Positions 15,786 to 24,733 are shown, counted from the first letter of the stretch. The stretch is 64,000 bases of DNA from Anaerotruncus massiliensis (ex Togo et al. 2026) (GCF_900199635.1 NZ_LT962687.1:494863-558862); one strand, 5' to 3'. A program made the numbers and translations. Notes: generated from the letters alone by a model not told the origin.

Positions 15786-17738
15786 ATGGATAAATATCTG
15801 GGCAAGAAGCTCGACGGCAGATATGAGATCATGGAGATCATCGGCATCGGCGGGATGGCGAACGTCTACAAGGCGTACGACACCATCGAGGACCGGATCG
15901 TGGCCGTCAAGATTCTGCGCGAGGAATATATGGACAACGCCGACATGCGCCGCCGGTTCAAGAACGAATCGAAGGCGATGGCGGTGCTGAACCACCCCAA
16001 CATCATGCGGGTATACGACGTGAGCTTTTCCGACCGGCTCCAGTCGATCGTGATGGAGTTCATCGACGGCATCACTCTCAAGGAATACATCGAGCAGGAG
16101 AAGGTCCTCAAGTGGAAGGAGGCGGTGCATTTCACCGTCCAGATCCTGCGGGCCCTCCAGCACGCGCACGACAAGGGGATCGTCCACCGGGACATCAAGC
16201 CGCAGAACATCATGCTCCTCTCGGACGGCACGATCAAGATCACCGACTTCGGCATCGCGCGGTTCGCGCGCAGCGAGACGCGCACCCTCACCGACAAGGC
16301 GATCGGTTCGGTGCACTACATCTCCCCCGAGCAGGCGGCGGGCGACACGATCGACGCGCGCACCGACATCTATTCGGTGGGCGTGATGCTCTATGAGATG
16401 CTCACCGGCAAGGTGCCCTTCGAGGCGGACACGCCGGTGTCGGTGGCGCTCAAGCAGATCCAGTCCAAGGCGGTGCTCCCCCGCGAAGTGAACCCCTCGA
16501 TCCCCGAGGGCCTCCAGGAGATCACGATGCACGCGATGGAGAAGGACGCGGGCAAGCGCTACCAGTCGGCGGCGCAGATGCTCCGCGACATCGACGAATT
16601 CAAGCGCGACCCCTCCATCTCCTTCGAGTACAAGTACCTCAGCGCGCCCCTCGCGCACGACGACAGCAAATATTCCGACGCCATCCAGAACGCCCGCCGC
16701 GGCAAAAAGGAGAAAAAGAAAAAGGACAAGCCCCGCCGCGCCCCGGTCATCCCGGTGCTCGCGGGGGTGACGGCCGCCTTCGTCATCGTGTCGGCCGCCT
16801 TCATCGGTTGGATGATCTACCTCAACAACCCCTTCGCGAGCGTCGAGGACAAGAAGGTCCCCAACCTCGTGGGAGAAAAATACGACGTGGTGCGCGTCTC
16901 CCCCAAGTACGAGGAGTTCGAGATCGTCCCGGAGGACGACCCGGTCTACAACACCGACTATGACAAGGGCGTCATTTACGAGCAGAGCCCCAAGGAGGGC
17001 ACGACGGTCAAGGTCGGCTCGGAAATCCGCGTCAAGATCAGCAAGGGCAAGCAGATGGTCACGCTGCCCGACTTTTCGGGCCAGGACTACGAGCAGGTCG
17101 TCGCCAAGCTGACCGAGTGGGGGCTGACGGCCGACCCCAAGCAGATGTACAGCGACACCGTCCCGGCGGGCAGCGTCGTGCAGACGATCCCCTCCGAGGG
17201 GGACCAGGTGGCGGCGGGCGACATCGTCACCGTCTATAAGAGCATGGGCCGCGAGGAGAAGCTGGTGACGGTGCCCCCGCTCGAGGGGATCAGCCTCGAC
17301 GACGCCAAGCTTCTGCTCCAGCAGCGCAGCCTGCTGGTGGGCAAGATCACCTACGACGAGGACTACGAGGACGAGGCGATGAACGGCCTCGTCGTCAGCC
17401 AGAGCCCGGCGGAGGACTCCCAGGTGTCGCCGCGCACGCCGGTCGACATCACGATCGCGGGCACGGCGGAGTCGAACAAGCGCCTGCGCCTCATCATCCC
17501 GCTGCCCGCGGGGGTCGACCGGATGGTCGAGATGACGGCGGCGCAGGACGGCACCGAGGTGCAGAAGGAGACGGTCAACCCGGCTGAGCTGGGCAGGTGG
17601 CCCGCCTACTTCACCGGCGAGGGCTACGCGTCGGTCAAGATCTACTTCGACGGCGAGCTCTACCAGGTCTACGACCTCGATTTCGACGAGAACGGCTACT
17701 ACCTGCTGGACGACTACTCGTCCGACTTCGCGGAGTAA
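15786..17738 (+). CDS. prkC: PASTA-domain serine/threonine protein kinase
   Basis: A 650-residue transmembrane Hanks-type kinase. The cytoplasmic kinase domain (about 1-280) has the glycine loop GIGGMANVYKA, catalytic lysine in VAVKI (about residue 41), HRDIKPQN (about 133-140) and DFG. A Lys-rich juxtamembrane linker leads to one membrane helix (about 322-344). Three extracellular PASTA repeats begin near residues 357, 424 and 492 and would sense muropeptides or lipid II. A further C-terminal beta-rich segment of about 90 residues follows. In spore formers PrkC orthologues trigger germination in response to peptidoglycan fragments. Confidence 0.95.
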   Translation: MDKYLGKKLDGRYEIMEIIGIGGMANVYKAYDTIEDRIVAVKILREEYMDNADMRRRFKNESKAMAVLNHPNIMRVYDVSFSDRLQSIVMEFIDGITLKEYIEQEKVLKWKEAVHFTVQILRALQHAHDKGIVHRDIKPQNIMLLSDGTIKITDFGIARFARSETRTLTDKAIGSVHYISPEQAAGDTIDARTDIYSVGVMLYEMLTGKVPFEADTPVSVALKQIQSKAVLPREVNPSIPEGLQEITMHAMEKDAGKRYQSAAQMLRDIDEFKRDPSISFEYKYLSAPLAHDDSKYSDAIQNARRGKKEKKKKDKPRRAPVIPVLAGVTAAFVIVSAAFIGWMIYLNNPFASVEDKKVPNLVGEKYDVVRVSPKYEEFEIVPEDDPVYNTDYDKGVIYEQSPKEGTTVKVGSEIRVKISKGKQMVTLPDFSGQDYEQVVAKLTEWGLTADPKQMYSDTVPAGSVVQTIPSEGDQVAAGDIVTVYKSMGREEKLVTVPPLEGISLDDAKLLLQQRSLLVGKITYDEDYEDEAMNGLVVSQSPAEDSQVSPRTPVDITIAGTAESNKRLRLIIPLPAGVDRMVEMTAAQDGTEVQKETVNPAELGRWPAYFTGEGYASVKIYFDGELYQVYDLDFDENGYYLLDDYSSDFAE

Positions 17739-17743
17739 CGGCG

Positions 17744-18649
17744 ATGGACAAGCGCACAGGACTGATCGTCAAGGCGACGGGAGGCTTTTATTACGTGCAG
17801 GCGGACGGCGCCCTCCATGAGTGCCGCGCGCGCGGCCTCTTCCGCAAGGAGGGGGTGAGCCCGCTGGTCGGGGACCGCGTCGAGCTCGAGCCGACGGGGG
17901 AGGCGTCCGGATACGTCACGGCGATCCTGCCCCGCAAAAACGCCCTCGTGCGCCCGCCGCTGGCCAACGTCGACACCTTTGTGATCGTGGCCTCGGTCTC
18001 CGACCCCGCGCCCAACGCGCTCGTCATCGATAAATTGATGGCGATCGCCTGCCACAAGGAGATCCGCCCGATGCTCGTCATCACCAAGAGCGACCTCGGC
18101 GGACCCGACGCGCTCGAGGAGATCTACCGGACGGTCGGCATCCCGGTGTTCGCCGTCTCCCAGCAGAGCGACGAGGGCCTCGAAGAGATCCGCGCGGCGC
18201 TCTCCCACGGGATCAGCGCCTTTTCCGGCAACACGGGCGTGGGCAAATCGAGCTTACTCAACCGCATCGACGGGCGGCTGTCGATCGCGACGGGGGAGAC
18301 AAGCCGCAAGCTCGGCCGCGGCAGGCACACCACCCGCCACGTCGAGCTCTATCCCATCGGGGAGGACGGCTGGATCGCCGACACGCCGGGCTTTTCGGCG
18401 GTCGACCTCGAACGGTACGAGATCATCCGCAAGGAGGAGCTCGCCGGCTGCTTTCCGGAATTCGCTGAATTTTCGGGGAACTGCCGGTTTACCGGCTGCT
18501 CCCACACGGTGGAAAAGGGGTGCGCCGTGCTCGAGGCGCTGCGGGAGGGGAAGATCCACCCGTCGCGCCACGCGAGCTACCGCGCGCTCTATGAAGACGC
18601 GAAGAAGCTGAAGGAATGGGAACTGAAGGACCCACAGGAGAAAAAATGA
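17744..18649 (+). CDS. rsgA: Ribosome small-subunit-dependent GTPase A
   Basis: A 301-residue circularly permuted GTPase that assists late 30S maturation. An N-terminal OB-fold is followed by the permuted G motifs TKSD (G4), GNTGVGKSSLLN (G1) and DTPG (G3), then a zinc finger with the C...C..H...C pattern in NCRFTGCSHTVEKGC. The ATG at 17744 lies 5 bases after prkC. Its stop overlaps the start of the next gene (ATGA), implying coupling. The rpe gene that often follows is absent here. Confidence 0.95.
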   Translation: MDKRTGLIVKATGGFYYVQADGALHECRARGLFRKEGVSPLVGDRVELEPTGEASGYVTAILPRKNALVRPPLANVDTFVIVASVSDPAPNALVIDKLMAIACHKEIRPMLVITKSDLGGPDALEEIYRTVGIPVFAVSQQSDEGLEEIRAALSHGISAFSGNTGVGKSSLLNRIDGRLSIATGETSRKLGRGRHTTRHVELYPIGEDGWIADTPGFSAVDLERYEIIRKEELAGCFPEFAEFSGNCRFTGCSHTVEKGCAVLEALREGKIHPSRHASYRALYEDAKKLKEWELKDPQEKK

Positions 18650-19461
18650 TGCCGAAGAATCCCGACTGCGCCTGCCCGCGGGACTGCCCCCGCCACGGGG
18701 ACTGCGAAGCGTGCATCGCCTTCCATAAGACGCGCCCCAACCCGCCCGACTGCATGCGCGTAAAGAGACGGCCCGCCCCCAGGGGGACGGGCCGCTGTCT
18801 CCTGGTCGCGGGCGGGCCGTCCGGGGACCGCGCCGGCGTGGAACTGAAAGCCGCGCCGGGCGACCTCGTGATCGCGTGCGACGCGGGCTATCCCGCCGCG
18901 CTGCGGCTCGGGCTGAAGCCCGCCCTCGCGGTCGGGGACTTCGACTCCTACGGCGGGGAGATCGCCCCGGACGTCGAAGTGGTGCGCACCCCCGTGCGCA
19001 AGGACGACACCGACACGATGACGGGGCTGCGGCTGGGGCTGGGCCGCGGCTGCCGGGAGTTCGTGATCGTCGGCGCGCTGGGCGGCAGGCTCGACCACAC
19101 GGTCGCCAATTTGCAGGCCCTCTGCTGGCTCTGCACGCAGGGCGCGCGGGGAGTCATCCTTTCGGCGGATAACCGCGCCTGGGCGGTCAGGGACGGCGCG
19201 CTCGAGCTGCCCCGCATGGAGGGATGGTATCTGTCGGTCTTCGCCGCCGGGGAATGTGAGGGCGTGACGCTGCGCGGGGTGGAATACCCGCTCACCGGGG
19301 CGCGGCTCTCCCCGTCGATGCCGATCGGGGTGAGCAACGAGTTTTCCGCCGATACGGCGCGCATCGAGGTCGCGCGCGGCACCCTGATCGTGATCGCGTC
19401 GCGCCGGGAGGCCCGGGACACGGAGAAAAATGAAACCGCCCCCGCCGGGACGGCGGAATAA
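18646..19461 (+). CDS. thiN: Thiamine diphosphokinase with an extra N-terminal Cys-rich domain
   Basis: A 271-residue protein. From about residue 50 on it is a thiamine pyrophosphokinase: IACDAGYPAALRLG, AVGDFDS, KDDTDTMTGL and GALGGRLDHTVANL are the family's nucleotide and thiamine sites. The first about 35 residues carry seven cysteines (CACPRDCPRHGDCEAC and more), a pattern I know as a free-standing short protein rather than as part of this enzyme. A basic linker (VKRRPAPRGTG) joins them. No stop or start separates the two parts, so this looks like a genuine fusion; the start at 18646 follows CAGGAG. Confidence 0.88.
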   Translation: MMPKNPDCACPRDCPRHGDCEACIAFHKTRPNPPDCMRVKRRPAPRGTGRCLLVAGGPSGDRAGVELKAAPGDLVIACDAGYPAALRLGLKPALAVGDFDSYGGEIAPDVEVVRTPVRKDDTDTMTGLRLGLGRGCREFVIVGALGGRLDHTVANLQALCWLCTQGARGVILSADNRAWAVRDGALELPRMEGWYLSVFAAGECEGVTLRGVEYPLTGARLSPSMPIGVSNEFSADTARIEVARGTLIVIASRREARDTEKNETAPAGTAE

Positions 19462-19463
19462 AA

Positions 19464-19493
19464 AGCGGCCCGCCGTTTGGCGGGCTGCTTTAC
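19464..19493 (+). terminator. Probable terminator after thiN
   Basis: An imperfect GC-rich hairpin (GCCCGCC with GGCGGGC) is followed by a short TGCTTTACTTT tract. It lies directly after the thiN stop and overlaps the -35 of the next promoter. Confidence 0.6.
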
Positions 19494-19517
19494 TTTCCGG
19501 GCAAACGCGCCTATAAT
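19489..19517 (+). promoter_or_regulatory. Promoter for galM
   Basis: TTTACT at 19489-19494 and a perfect TATAAT at 19512-19517 are separated by 17 bases, about 50 bases upstream of the galM start. Confidence 0.7.
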
Positions 19518-19567
19518 AGAAGCATGTTCGCAGTCCATGACAGAGATGAGGAGAAGGAGCGGTAGAG

Positions 19568-20629
19568 ATGACAACGATCACCCAGGCCCCCTATTTGATG
19601 ACCGACTTGGGACAGTCGACCCTTTATACGATGCGGAACAAAAACGGCATGCAGGTGTCCGCGACCGACTTCGGCGGCCACCTCGTGTCGGTCCTCGCGC
19701 CCGACCGTGATGGAAAGCTGGCCGACGTCATTCTCGGCTACGGGGATTACGCGGGCTACAAGGTGAACAAATACTATCTCGGCGCGGCGGTGGGCCGCTG
19801 CGCGAACCGCATCGGCAAGGGCCGGTTCACCCTCAACGGGAAGGAGTACCAGCTCGCGCTCAACGACAACGGCGTCAACCACCTGCACGGCGGCACGGTC
19901 GGCTTTGACCAGAAGCTGTGGGCCGGTAAGGTGATCTCCTGCGAGGAGGGGCAGGCGCTGCGCCTGCGGCTGGTGAGCCCCGACGGGGAGGAACACTACC
20001 CCGGCGCCCTGAGCGTCACGATGACCTATACCCTCACCGACCGGAACGAGCTGGTCCTGCACTACGAGGCGGCGAGCGACGCGGACACCGTCTGCAACCT
20101 CACCAACCACGCCTACTTCAACCTCGCGGGCCACAACTCGGGCACGATCCTCGGCCAGCAGCTGAAAATTTACGCCGACCATTTCACCGAGGCGGACGCC
20201 GAGAGCATCCCGACCGGCAGGGTCCTGCCGGTGGAGGGCACGCCGATGGACTTCCGCGATTACCACAGGGTCGGGGAGCGGATCGACGCGGATTATCTCC
20301 CGCTCAACTACGGCGGCGGCTACGATCACAACTGGGTGCTCAATTCCCCCGCGGGCGAGCTCGGCCCCTGCGCCGAAATGTGGGACGAGGCGAGCGGAAG
20401 GCATATGACCTGTCTGACGACCCTGCCGGGCGTGCAGTTCTATTCGGGCAACTTCATCGACGGCACCCAGCTCGGCAAGGAGGGTTGCTACTATGAGAAA
20501 CGGGGAGGCCTCTGCCTCGAGACGCAGTTCGCGCCTGACTCGGTCAATCACCCCGAGTGGCCGAATCCCGTCCTGCGGGCGGGCGAGCTCTACGACCACA
20601 CGACCATCTACCGCTTCGACGTAAAATAG
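19568..20629 (+). CDS. galM: Aldose 1-epimerase (galactose mutarotase)
   Basis: A 353-residue mutarotase that interconverts alpha and beta anomers of galactose or glucose. Family sites are visible: GRCANRIGKGRF, the substrate-binding NHLHGG, the catalytic His in TNHAYFNLAG and the catalytic Glu in LCLETQFAPDSVNHPEW. AGGAGAAGGAG precedes the ATG. It has its own promoter and terminator and no sugar genes next to it, so it appears monocistronic. Confidence 0.95.
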   Translation: MTTITQAPYLMTDLGQSTLYTMRNKNGMQVSATDFGGHLVSVLAPDRDGKLADVILGYGDYAGYKVNKYYLGAAVGRCANRIGKGRFTLNGKEYQLALNDNGVNHLHGGTVGFDQKLWAGKVISCEEGQALRLRLVSPDGEEHYPGALSVTMTYTLTDRNELVLHYEAASDADTVCNLTNHAYFNLAGHNSGTILGQQLKIYADHFTEADAESIPTGRVLPVEGTPMDFRDYHRVGERIDADYLPLNYGGGYDHNWVLNSPAGELGPCAEMWDEASGRHMTCLTTLPGVQFYSGNFIDGTQLGKEGCYYEKRGGLCLETQFAPDSVNHPEWPNPVLRAGELYDHTTIYRFDVK

Positions 20630-20644
20630 TCCCCGGGAATCCAA

Positions 20645-20677
20645 AAGGCGGCCCGCCGAGCGCGGGCCGCCTTTTTT
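20645..20677 (+). terminator. Terminator between galM and the convergent repeat-protein gene
   Basis: AGGCGGCCCGC and GCGGGCCGCCT form a long stem followed by TTTTTT. It lies between two convergent genes; on the minus strand the T-tract is weaker. Confidence 0.85.
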
Positions 20678-20687
20678 CGTTCGTTTG

Positions 20688-21995
20688 TCAGCGGACGTTG
20701 ATCTTGATCTGTCCTTTGGTCCGGTCGTATTTGCTGCTGTCGGGATAGAAGTAGAAGCTGTAGTAGCCGCTCTTGGTGATCTTGGTGTCCTCGTCGACCC
20801 ACTCGAAATCGCCGTCCAGCCGGTCGTTGTCCGAATTGTAGGCGTGCACGTTGTCCTCGAGCTCGTCGTCGTACTCGTAGAGCCGGTCGTTCTTGTCCGC
20901 GCGGAAGGAGGAGGTGTTGAAGTGGACCGCGCCGCTGCCGCTGCCGCTGACTGTGATCTTAATCTGTCCGCGGGTCTTCTCGTACTTGCTGCTGTCGGGG
21001 ATGAAGTAGAAGTCGTAGCTGCCCGTCTTGGTGATCCGGGCGCTCTCGTCGACCCACTTGACCTTGCCGCTCACCTTGTCGCCGTCCCTGTTGCGGGCGG
21101 TGACGTTGTCCTCGAGTTTGTCCTCGTAGTAGTAGAGGCGGTCGTCCTTGTCGGCCTTGAAGCTGTCGGTTTTGAGGGTCAGCTTCTTGCTGCTCGAACT
21201 CGAGCCGCTGCCGTTGACGGTGATCTTGATCTCGTCGCGCACCCGGTCGTATTTGCTGCTGTCGGGGATGAAGTAGAACTCATAGTAGCCCGTCTTGGTC
21301 ACGCGGGTGGTGTCGGAGACCCATTTGACCTCGCCTCTGATGCGGTCGCCGTCGTCGTCGTAGGCGTCGACCTCGTCCTCAAGCTCGCTCACGAGGCTGC
21401 GCAGGCGGGTGGTGGTGTTCTTGACGTTGATCGAGCCGATGCGCAGCTCGACGTCGTCATCGCCGTCATCGTCATCGCCGTCCACGGTGATGCGGATGGT
21501 GCCGGTCGTGGTCTTATACCGGCTGCTGTCCGGCTCGAAGACGAATTTGTAGCTGCCGCTCTTCTTGACGACGGTGGAGCGGGAGGAATCCCAGCTCACC
21601 TCGCCCGAGATCGTCTTGCCGTCGTAGGTGGCCTTGACGTTGTCCTCGAGGTCGTCCTCCAGGTCGCGCAGACGGTCGCCCGAATCGGCGCGGATCGTCT
21701 TGGTGGTCAGCTTGACGCCGGTGCTGCTCGTGCTGCTGTCCTCATCGTCGTCGCCCCCGTCCACGTCGATGTAGATCGAGCCGTAGGTCTTTTTGTAGCT
21801 GCTGCTGTCGGGGGTGAAGAGGAAGCGCACGGTGCCGCTGCGGCGGATCGCGGTGCTGCCGGAGGAGACCCAGCTCACCCTGCCCGACACCTTGCGGCCG
21901 TTATAGGAGGCGGTGACGTTTTCCTCCAGGTCGTCCTGAAGCGAGCTGAGCCTGTCGCCGTAATCGGCGTCGATCGTCCGGGTGCTCAGCTTGAG
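20688..21995 (-). repeat. Five tandem about 235-bp coding repeats
   Basis: Repeat units lie at about 21762-21995, 21484-21717, 21213-21452, 20947-21183 and 20688-20926. Units 4 and 5 are the most alike (both with KADKDDRLY-like or RADKNDRLYEY-like openings), suggesting recent duplication at the C-terminal end. Units 1 to 3 are more diverged. Confidence 0.85.
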
Positions 21996-22559
21996 GGCGG
22001 AGGAACCGCTCGTGCTGTCCGAATCGCTGCCGCTTCCCGTCTTGAGGGAGCCGACGGTGCCCGAGACGGACGATTTGGTCACGGCGGTCACCGATTTGAC
22101 GCTGGAGCCGCTCGAAGCGGTCAGCTTGGCCTTGCTGCTGGTGAGCTTGGCGGTCGTGACCGTTGCGCCGCGCGAGACGGTGACCTTGTTGGCGCCCGCT
22201 ACGGTCAGCGTGCCGACCGTGCCGCCGATGGTCACCTGAACGTCGCTGTCAAGCGTCTTGGAGAGGGAAAGCGAGGGAAGCGAGCCGGTGACGCTCAGGT
22301 CGGACTGGCTGCCCAGCGTGATCCGGCGGGACTTTCCGGTCGAGTCGGTGAAGCAGACGAGCAGGTCGCCCTTGCTCGAGGTGAGGGACACCGCCCCGTC
22401 CTTGGAGAGATAGGACCCGGTGAGGCTTCCTCCCCTGTAAAACTGGACATACTTATTCTGGACCTTAAGGCTGTAGTTTGATGCCGCAGACGCGCCGACT
22501 GCCAGGGAGAGCATCATGACGAGCGCCAGGCAGATTGCGGTAATCCGTTTGACAGACAT
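20688..22559 (-). CDS. Secreted protein with five Ig-like repeats
   Basis: A 623-residue exported protein with a cleavable signal peptide (hydrophobic core, cleavage near GASA/A about residue 26). A Ser/Thr-rich region of about 160 residues resembling a right-handed beta structure comes first. Five repeats of about 78 residues follow, each starting with a LxTxT/DAD segment, containing a GxVxW strand and ending with PDSSxY...IxITV. The pattern resembles MBG/YDG-type bacterial Ig-like domains. Linkers are Asp- or Ser-rich. There is no sortase or SLH motif, so it is probably secreted or loosely bound. The ATG at 22559 is chosen because AAAGGA precedes it; an in-frame ATG at 22586 is possible. 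Confidence 0.85.
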   Translation of the reverse strand: MSVKRITAICLALVMMLSLAVGASAASNYSLKVQNKYVQFYRGGSLTGSYLSKDGAVSLTSSKGDLLVCFTDSTGKSRRITLGSQSDLSVTGSLPSLSLSKTLDSDVQVTIGGTVGTLTVAGANKVTVSRGATVTTAKLTSSKAKLTASSGSSVKSVTAVTKSSVSGTVGSLKTGSGSDSDSTSGSSALKLSTRTIDADYGDRLSSLQDDLEENVTASYNGRKVSGRVSWVSSGSTAIRRSGTVRFLFTPDSSSYKKTYGSIYIDVDGGDDDEDSSTSSTGVKLTTKTIRADSGDRLRDLEDDLEDNVKATYDGKTISGEVSWDSSRSTVVKKSGSYKFVFEPDSSRYKTTTGTIRITVDGDDDDGDDDVELRIGSINVKNTTTRLRSLVSELEDEVDAYDDDGDRIRGEVKWVSDTTRVTKTGYYEFYFIPDSSKYDRVRDEIKITVNGSGSSSSSKKLTLKTDSFKADKDDRLYYYEDKLEDNVTARNRDGDKVSGKVKWVDESARITKTGSYDFYFIPDSSKYEKTRGQIKITVSGSGSGAVHFNTSSFRADKNDRLYEYDDELEDNVHAYNSDNDRLDGDFEWVDEDTKITKSGYYSFYFYPDSSKYDRTKGQIKINVR

Positions 22560-22715
22560 TTTGATCGAAATCCTTTCTTTCTTCATGCTGCGGTGGTGTC
22601 GATTCGGGCGGGCGGGAACGCAAAGCCGTCCTCCGCGCCGCTTCTTTCTAATAGGTGTGCGGAAAGGCGCGTTTTGATGCACGATCCTTCCAGACGAGCC
22701 ACATATTTTAATCAC

Positions 22716-22744
22716 ATTCTGCATCATTTTGCCTGAAAAGTCAA
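22716..22744 (-). promoter_or_regulatory. Putative promoter of the Ig-repeat protein gene
   Basis: Read on the minus strand, TTGACT (22744-22739) and CAGAAT (22721-22716) are 17 bases apart, in an AT-rich stretch about 155 bases before the start codon. The long leader between them shows no clear ORF. Confidence 0.5.
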
Positions 22745-22772
22745 CCGCGGGAGGAAAGACCGCCCCCCGCCG

Positions 22773-22781
22773 TGCTATAAT
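22773..22781 (+). promoter_or_regulatory. Extended -10 promoter for the RNase Z-like gene
   Basis: TGC directly precedes a perfect TATAAT (22776-22781), an extended -10 arrangement. No good -35 is present. The start codon is 31 bases downstream. This promoter is divergent from the Ig-repeat gene promoter, whose -35 lies about 30 bases away. Confidence 0.65.
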
Positions 22782-22812
22782 AGGAATATCCGCGGAGAAA
22801 GGGGGAATTTGG

Positions 22813-23718
22813 ATGCTGTCGGTCTGTCTGCCGGGGACGGGCGGCTTCATGCCGCTGGGGAACCGCTGGCTCACCTGCTGCTGGATGGAATACCAGGGCC
22901 GCGCGCTGCTCATTGACTGCGGCGAGGGGACCCAGCTCGCGCTGCGGGCGGCCGGGTGCCGGCTGAGCCGGCTGGACACCCTGCTGATCACCCACTACCA
23001 CGCCGACCATGTCGCCGGGCTGCCCGGGCTGCTGCTCTCGGCGGGCAACAGCGGCAAGACCACCCCGCTCACGATCGCGGGGCCGCCCGGCCTGCGGTAC
23101 GTCGTGCCCGCCCTGATGATGATCGCGCCGGTGCCCTACCCGGTCGAGCTCGTCGAGCTGGGCGCCGGGGACGCGCTGGACGGCTGGGACGGCCTGACCG
23201 TCTCCAGCCTCCTCCTCAAGCACCGCATCCCCTGCTACGGCTACCGGGTGCGGGTGGCCCGCAAGCCGGTCTTCAACCCGCAAAAGGCCGAGGCGCTCGG
23301 AATCCCCAAACCGCTCTACCGCACGCTGCACGCGGGGGAGGCGGTGACGCTGCCGGACGGGCGGCGGATCGAGCCGGAGCAGGTGCTCGACGGCGCGCGC
23401 AGGCCGCTTTCCGTCTGCTACTGCACCGACACGCTGCCCATCCCGGCGATCGCTGAATTCGCGCGGGACGCGGACCTGATGATCGCCGAGGGGATGTACG
23501 GCGACGACGCGATGGAGGAAAAGCTCCGGGAAAAGATGCACAGCCTCTTTTCCCAGAGCGCGCGCCTGGCCGCGCGGGCGGACGTTCGGCGGCTGTGGCT
23601 GACCCACTACAGCCCCGCGCTCGCCGACCCGCAGGAGTGGATCGGCCGCGCGCGGGAGGAATTCCCCGGCGCGGTCGCCGCCCACGACGGCATCCGCATC
23701 ACGCTGGGCGGCGAATAA
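22813..23718 (+). CDS. rnz: Ribonuclease Z-like metallo-beta-lactamase hydrolase
   Basis: A 301-residue hydrolase of the RNase Z family, which trims tRNA 3' ends. It opens with a PGTGGFMPLGNRWLT segment, then LLIDCGEGTQ, and has the metal-binding motif THYHADH (HxHxDH). Later metal ligands occur in YCTDT and LTHYSP. GGGGGA precedes the ATG at 22813. Family members with this N-terminus are common in Clostridia; a related phosphodiesterase role is possible. Confidence 0.82.
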   Translation: MLSVCLPGTGGFMPLGNRWLTCCWMEYQGRALLIDCGEGTQLALRAAGCRLSRLDTLLITHYHADHVAGLPGLLLSAGNSGKTTPLTIAGPPGLRYVVPALMMIAPVPYPVELVELGAGDALDGWDGLTVSSLLLKHRIPCYGYRVRVARKPVFNPQKAEALGIPKPLYRTLHAGEAVTLPDGRRIEPEQVLDGARRPLSVCYCTDTLPIPAIAEFARDADLMIAEGMYGDDAMEEKLREKMHSLFSQSARLAARADVRRLWLTHYSPALADPQEWIGRAREEFPGAVAAHDGIRITLGGE

Positions 23719-23726
23719 TCCGGCCG

Positions 23727-23765
23727 AAAGGGGAGGGGCCCGCCCGGCGGGCCCCTCCCCTTTTG
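23727..23765 (+). terminator. Strong terminator after rnz
   Basis: AAAAGGGGAGGGGCCCGCC-type arms pair almost perfectly (AGGGGAGGGGCCCG with CGGGCCCCTCCCCT), followed by TTTTG. Confidence 0.88.
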
Positions 23766-23780
23766 CGCCAAAGCGGGCGC

Positions 23781-23812
23781 AAAAAGAGGGCCCCCGGTAA
23801 ACGGGGACCCTC
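23781..23812 (-). terminator. Terminator of the cotJC remnant (minus strand)
   Basis: On the minus strand GAGGGTCCCCG and CGGGGGCCCTC pair with one mismatch around TTTAC and are followed by TTTTT. It lies about 50 bases after the cotJC stop codon. Confidence 0.8.
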
Positions 23813-23863
23813 GGGGATATCGTAATTTGCCAAAGCAAAGAGCAGGCGCGCGGGGAAAGCGGG

Positions 23864-24733
23864 TCAGCCGCAGCCGCAGCCGCCGCGCTTATTGCGCTTG
23901 GCGTAGGGGGCGGGCTGGGGCGCGCAGCAGCAGTTGTTCATGCCGATCGGATTGGGCACAAAGGAGCTGTAGACCGGCGGGGTCTCCACACAGCCGCAGG
24001 CCGGCTTCTCGGGCATCGCGGCGGCGCATCCGCAGGCGGGGTCCGCAGCGGCGGCACAGCCGCAGGTCGTTTCCGTCACGACGGCCGCGCATCCGCAGAC
24101 GGTGTCCGGGATCGCGTTCGCGCATCCGCAGGCAGGCTCCGCGGCGGGAACCGCACATCCGCACCCGCAGGCGTTGTTGACCGGCGCGCAGGAGCGGGGC
24201 TGGGCGCAGGGCTGGCAGGGCTGGCAGGGTTGCGCCTGCTGGGCGCAGCCACAGGCGGGAGCAGCCACGGCGTCGGGCGTGCAGGGAGGCGAAAAGAGCT
24301 TCTGGGGCGGGTTGCATTTTTTATCGAAGCTCGGGTTGAACGCGTAGAAGTTCTTCGCGTCGAGGTTCTCCTGGGTAATGCGCAGCGCGTCGCCGAACCG
24401 CTGGAAATGCACGACTTCGCGTTCCCGCAGGAACTTGATCGGGTCGCGCACGTCGGGATCGTCGGCGAGGCGCAGGATGTTGTCGTAGGTCTTGCGGGCC
24501 TTCTGCTCGGCCGCGAGGTCCTCGTAAAGGTCGGCAAGGGTGTCGCCGGAGACCTGGAGCTCGGAGGTCGAGAAGGGGTAGCCCGAGGCGGCCTGCGGGT
24601 AGACGCCCGCGGTGTGGTCGACAAAGTAGGTGTCGAAGCCGCTGCGCTTGATCTCTTCGGGCGTCATGCAGCGGGTGAGCTGGTAGATGATCGCGGAAAC
24701 CATCTCGATGTGGGCGAGCTCTTTGGCGCAAGG
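23864..24733 (-). pseudogene. cotJC: 3' part of a CotJC-type spore coat Mn catalase, split by the prophage
   Basis: About 290 residues of a manganese-catalase-family spore coat protein remain. They begin inside the AKELAHIEM ligand motif, run through YDNILRLADDPDV and the second ligand motif REREVVHFQRFG, and end in NFYAFNPSFDK. About 65 N-terminal residues, including the first glutamate metal ligand of the family, are missing, so the remnant cannot be an active catalase. Upstream the frame runs into the serine recombinase gene, with no proper start. After the catalase part comes an unusual tail of about 130 residues with 26 cysteines in CGC motifs. In Bacillus cotJC belongs to a mother-cell coat operon. 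Confidence 0.85.

Noticed and set aside
20688-21995. Regularly spaced repeats considered as a CRISPR array
   Set aside because: The period is about 235-270 bp, it is in frame within one secreted protein, and there are no cas genes.
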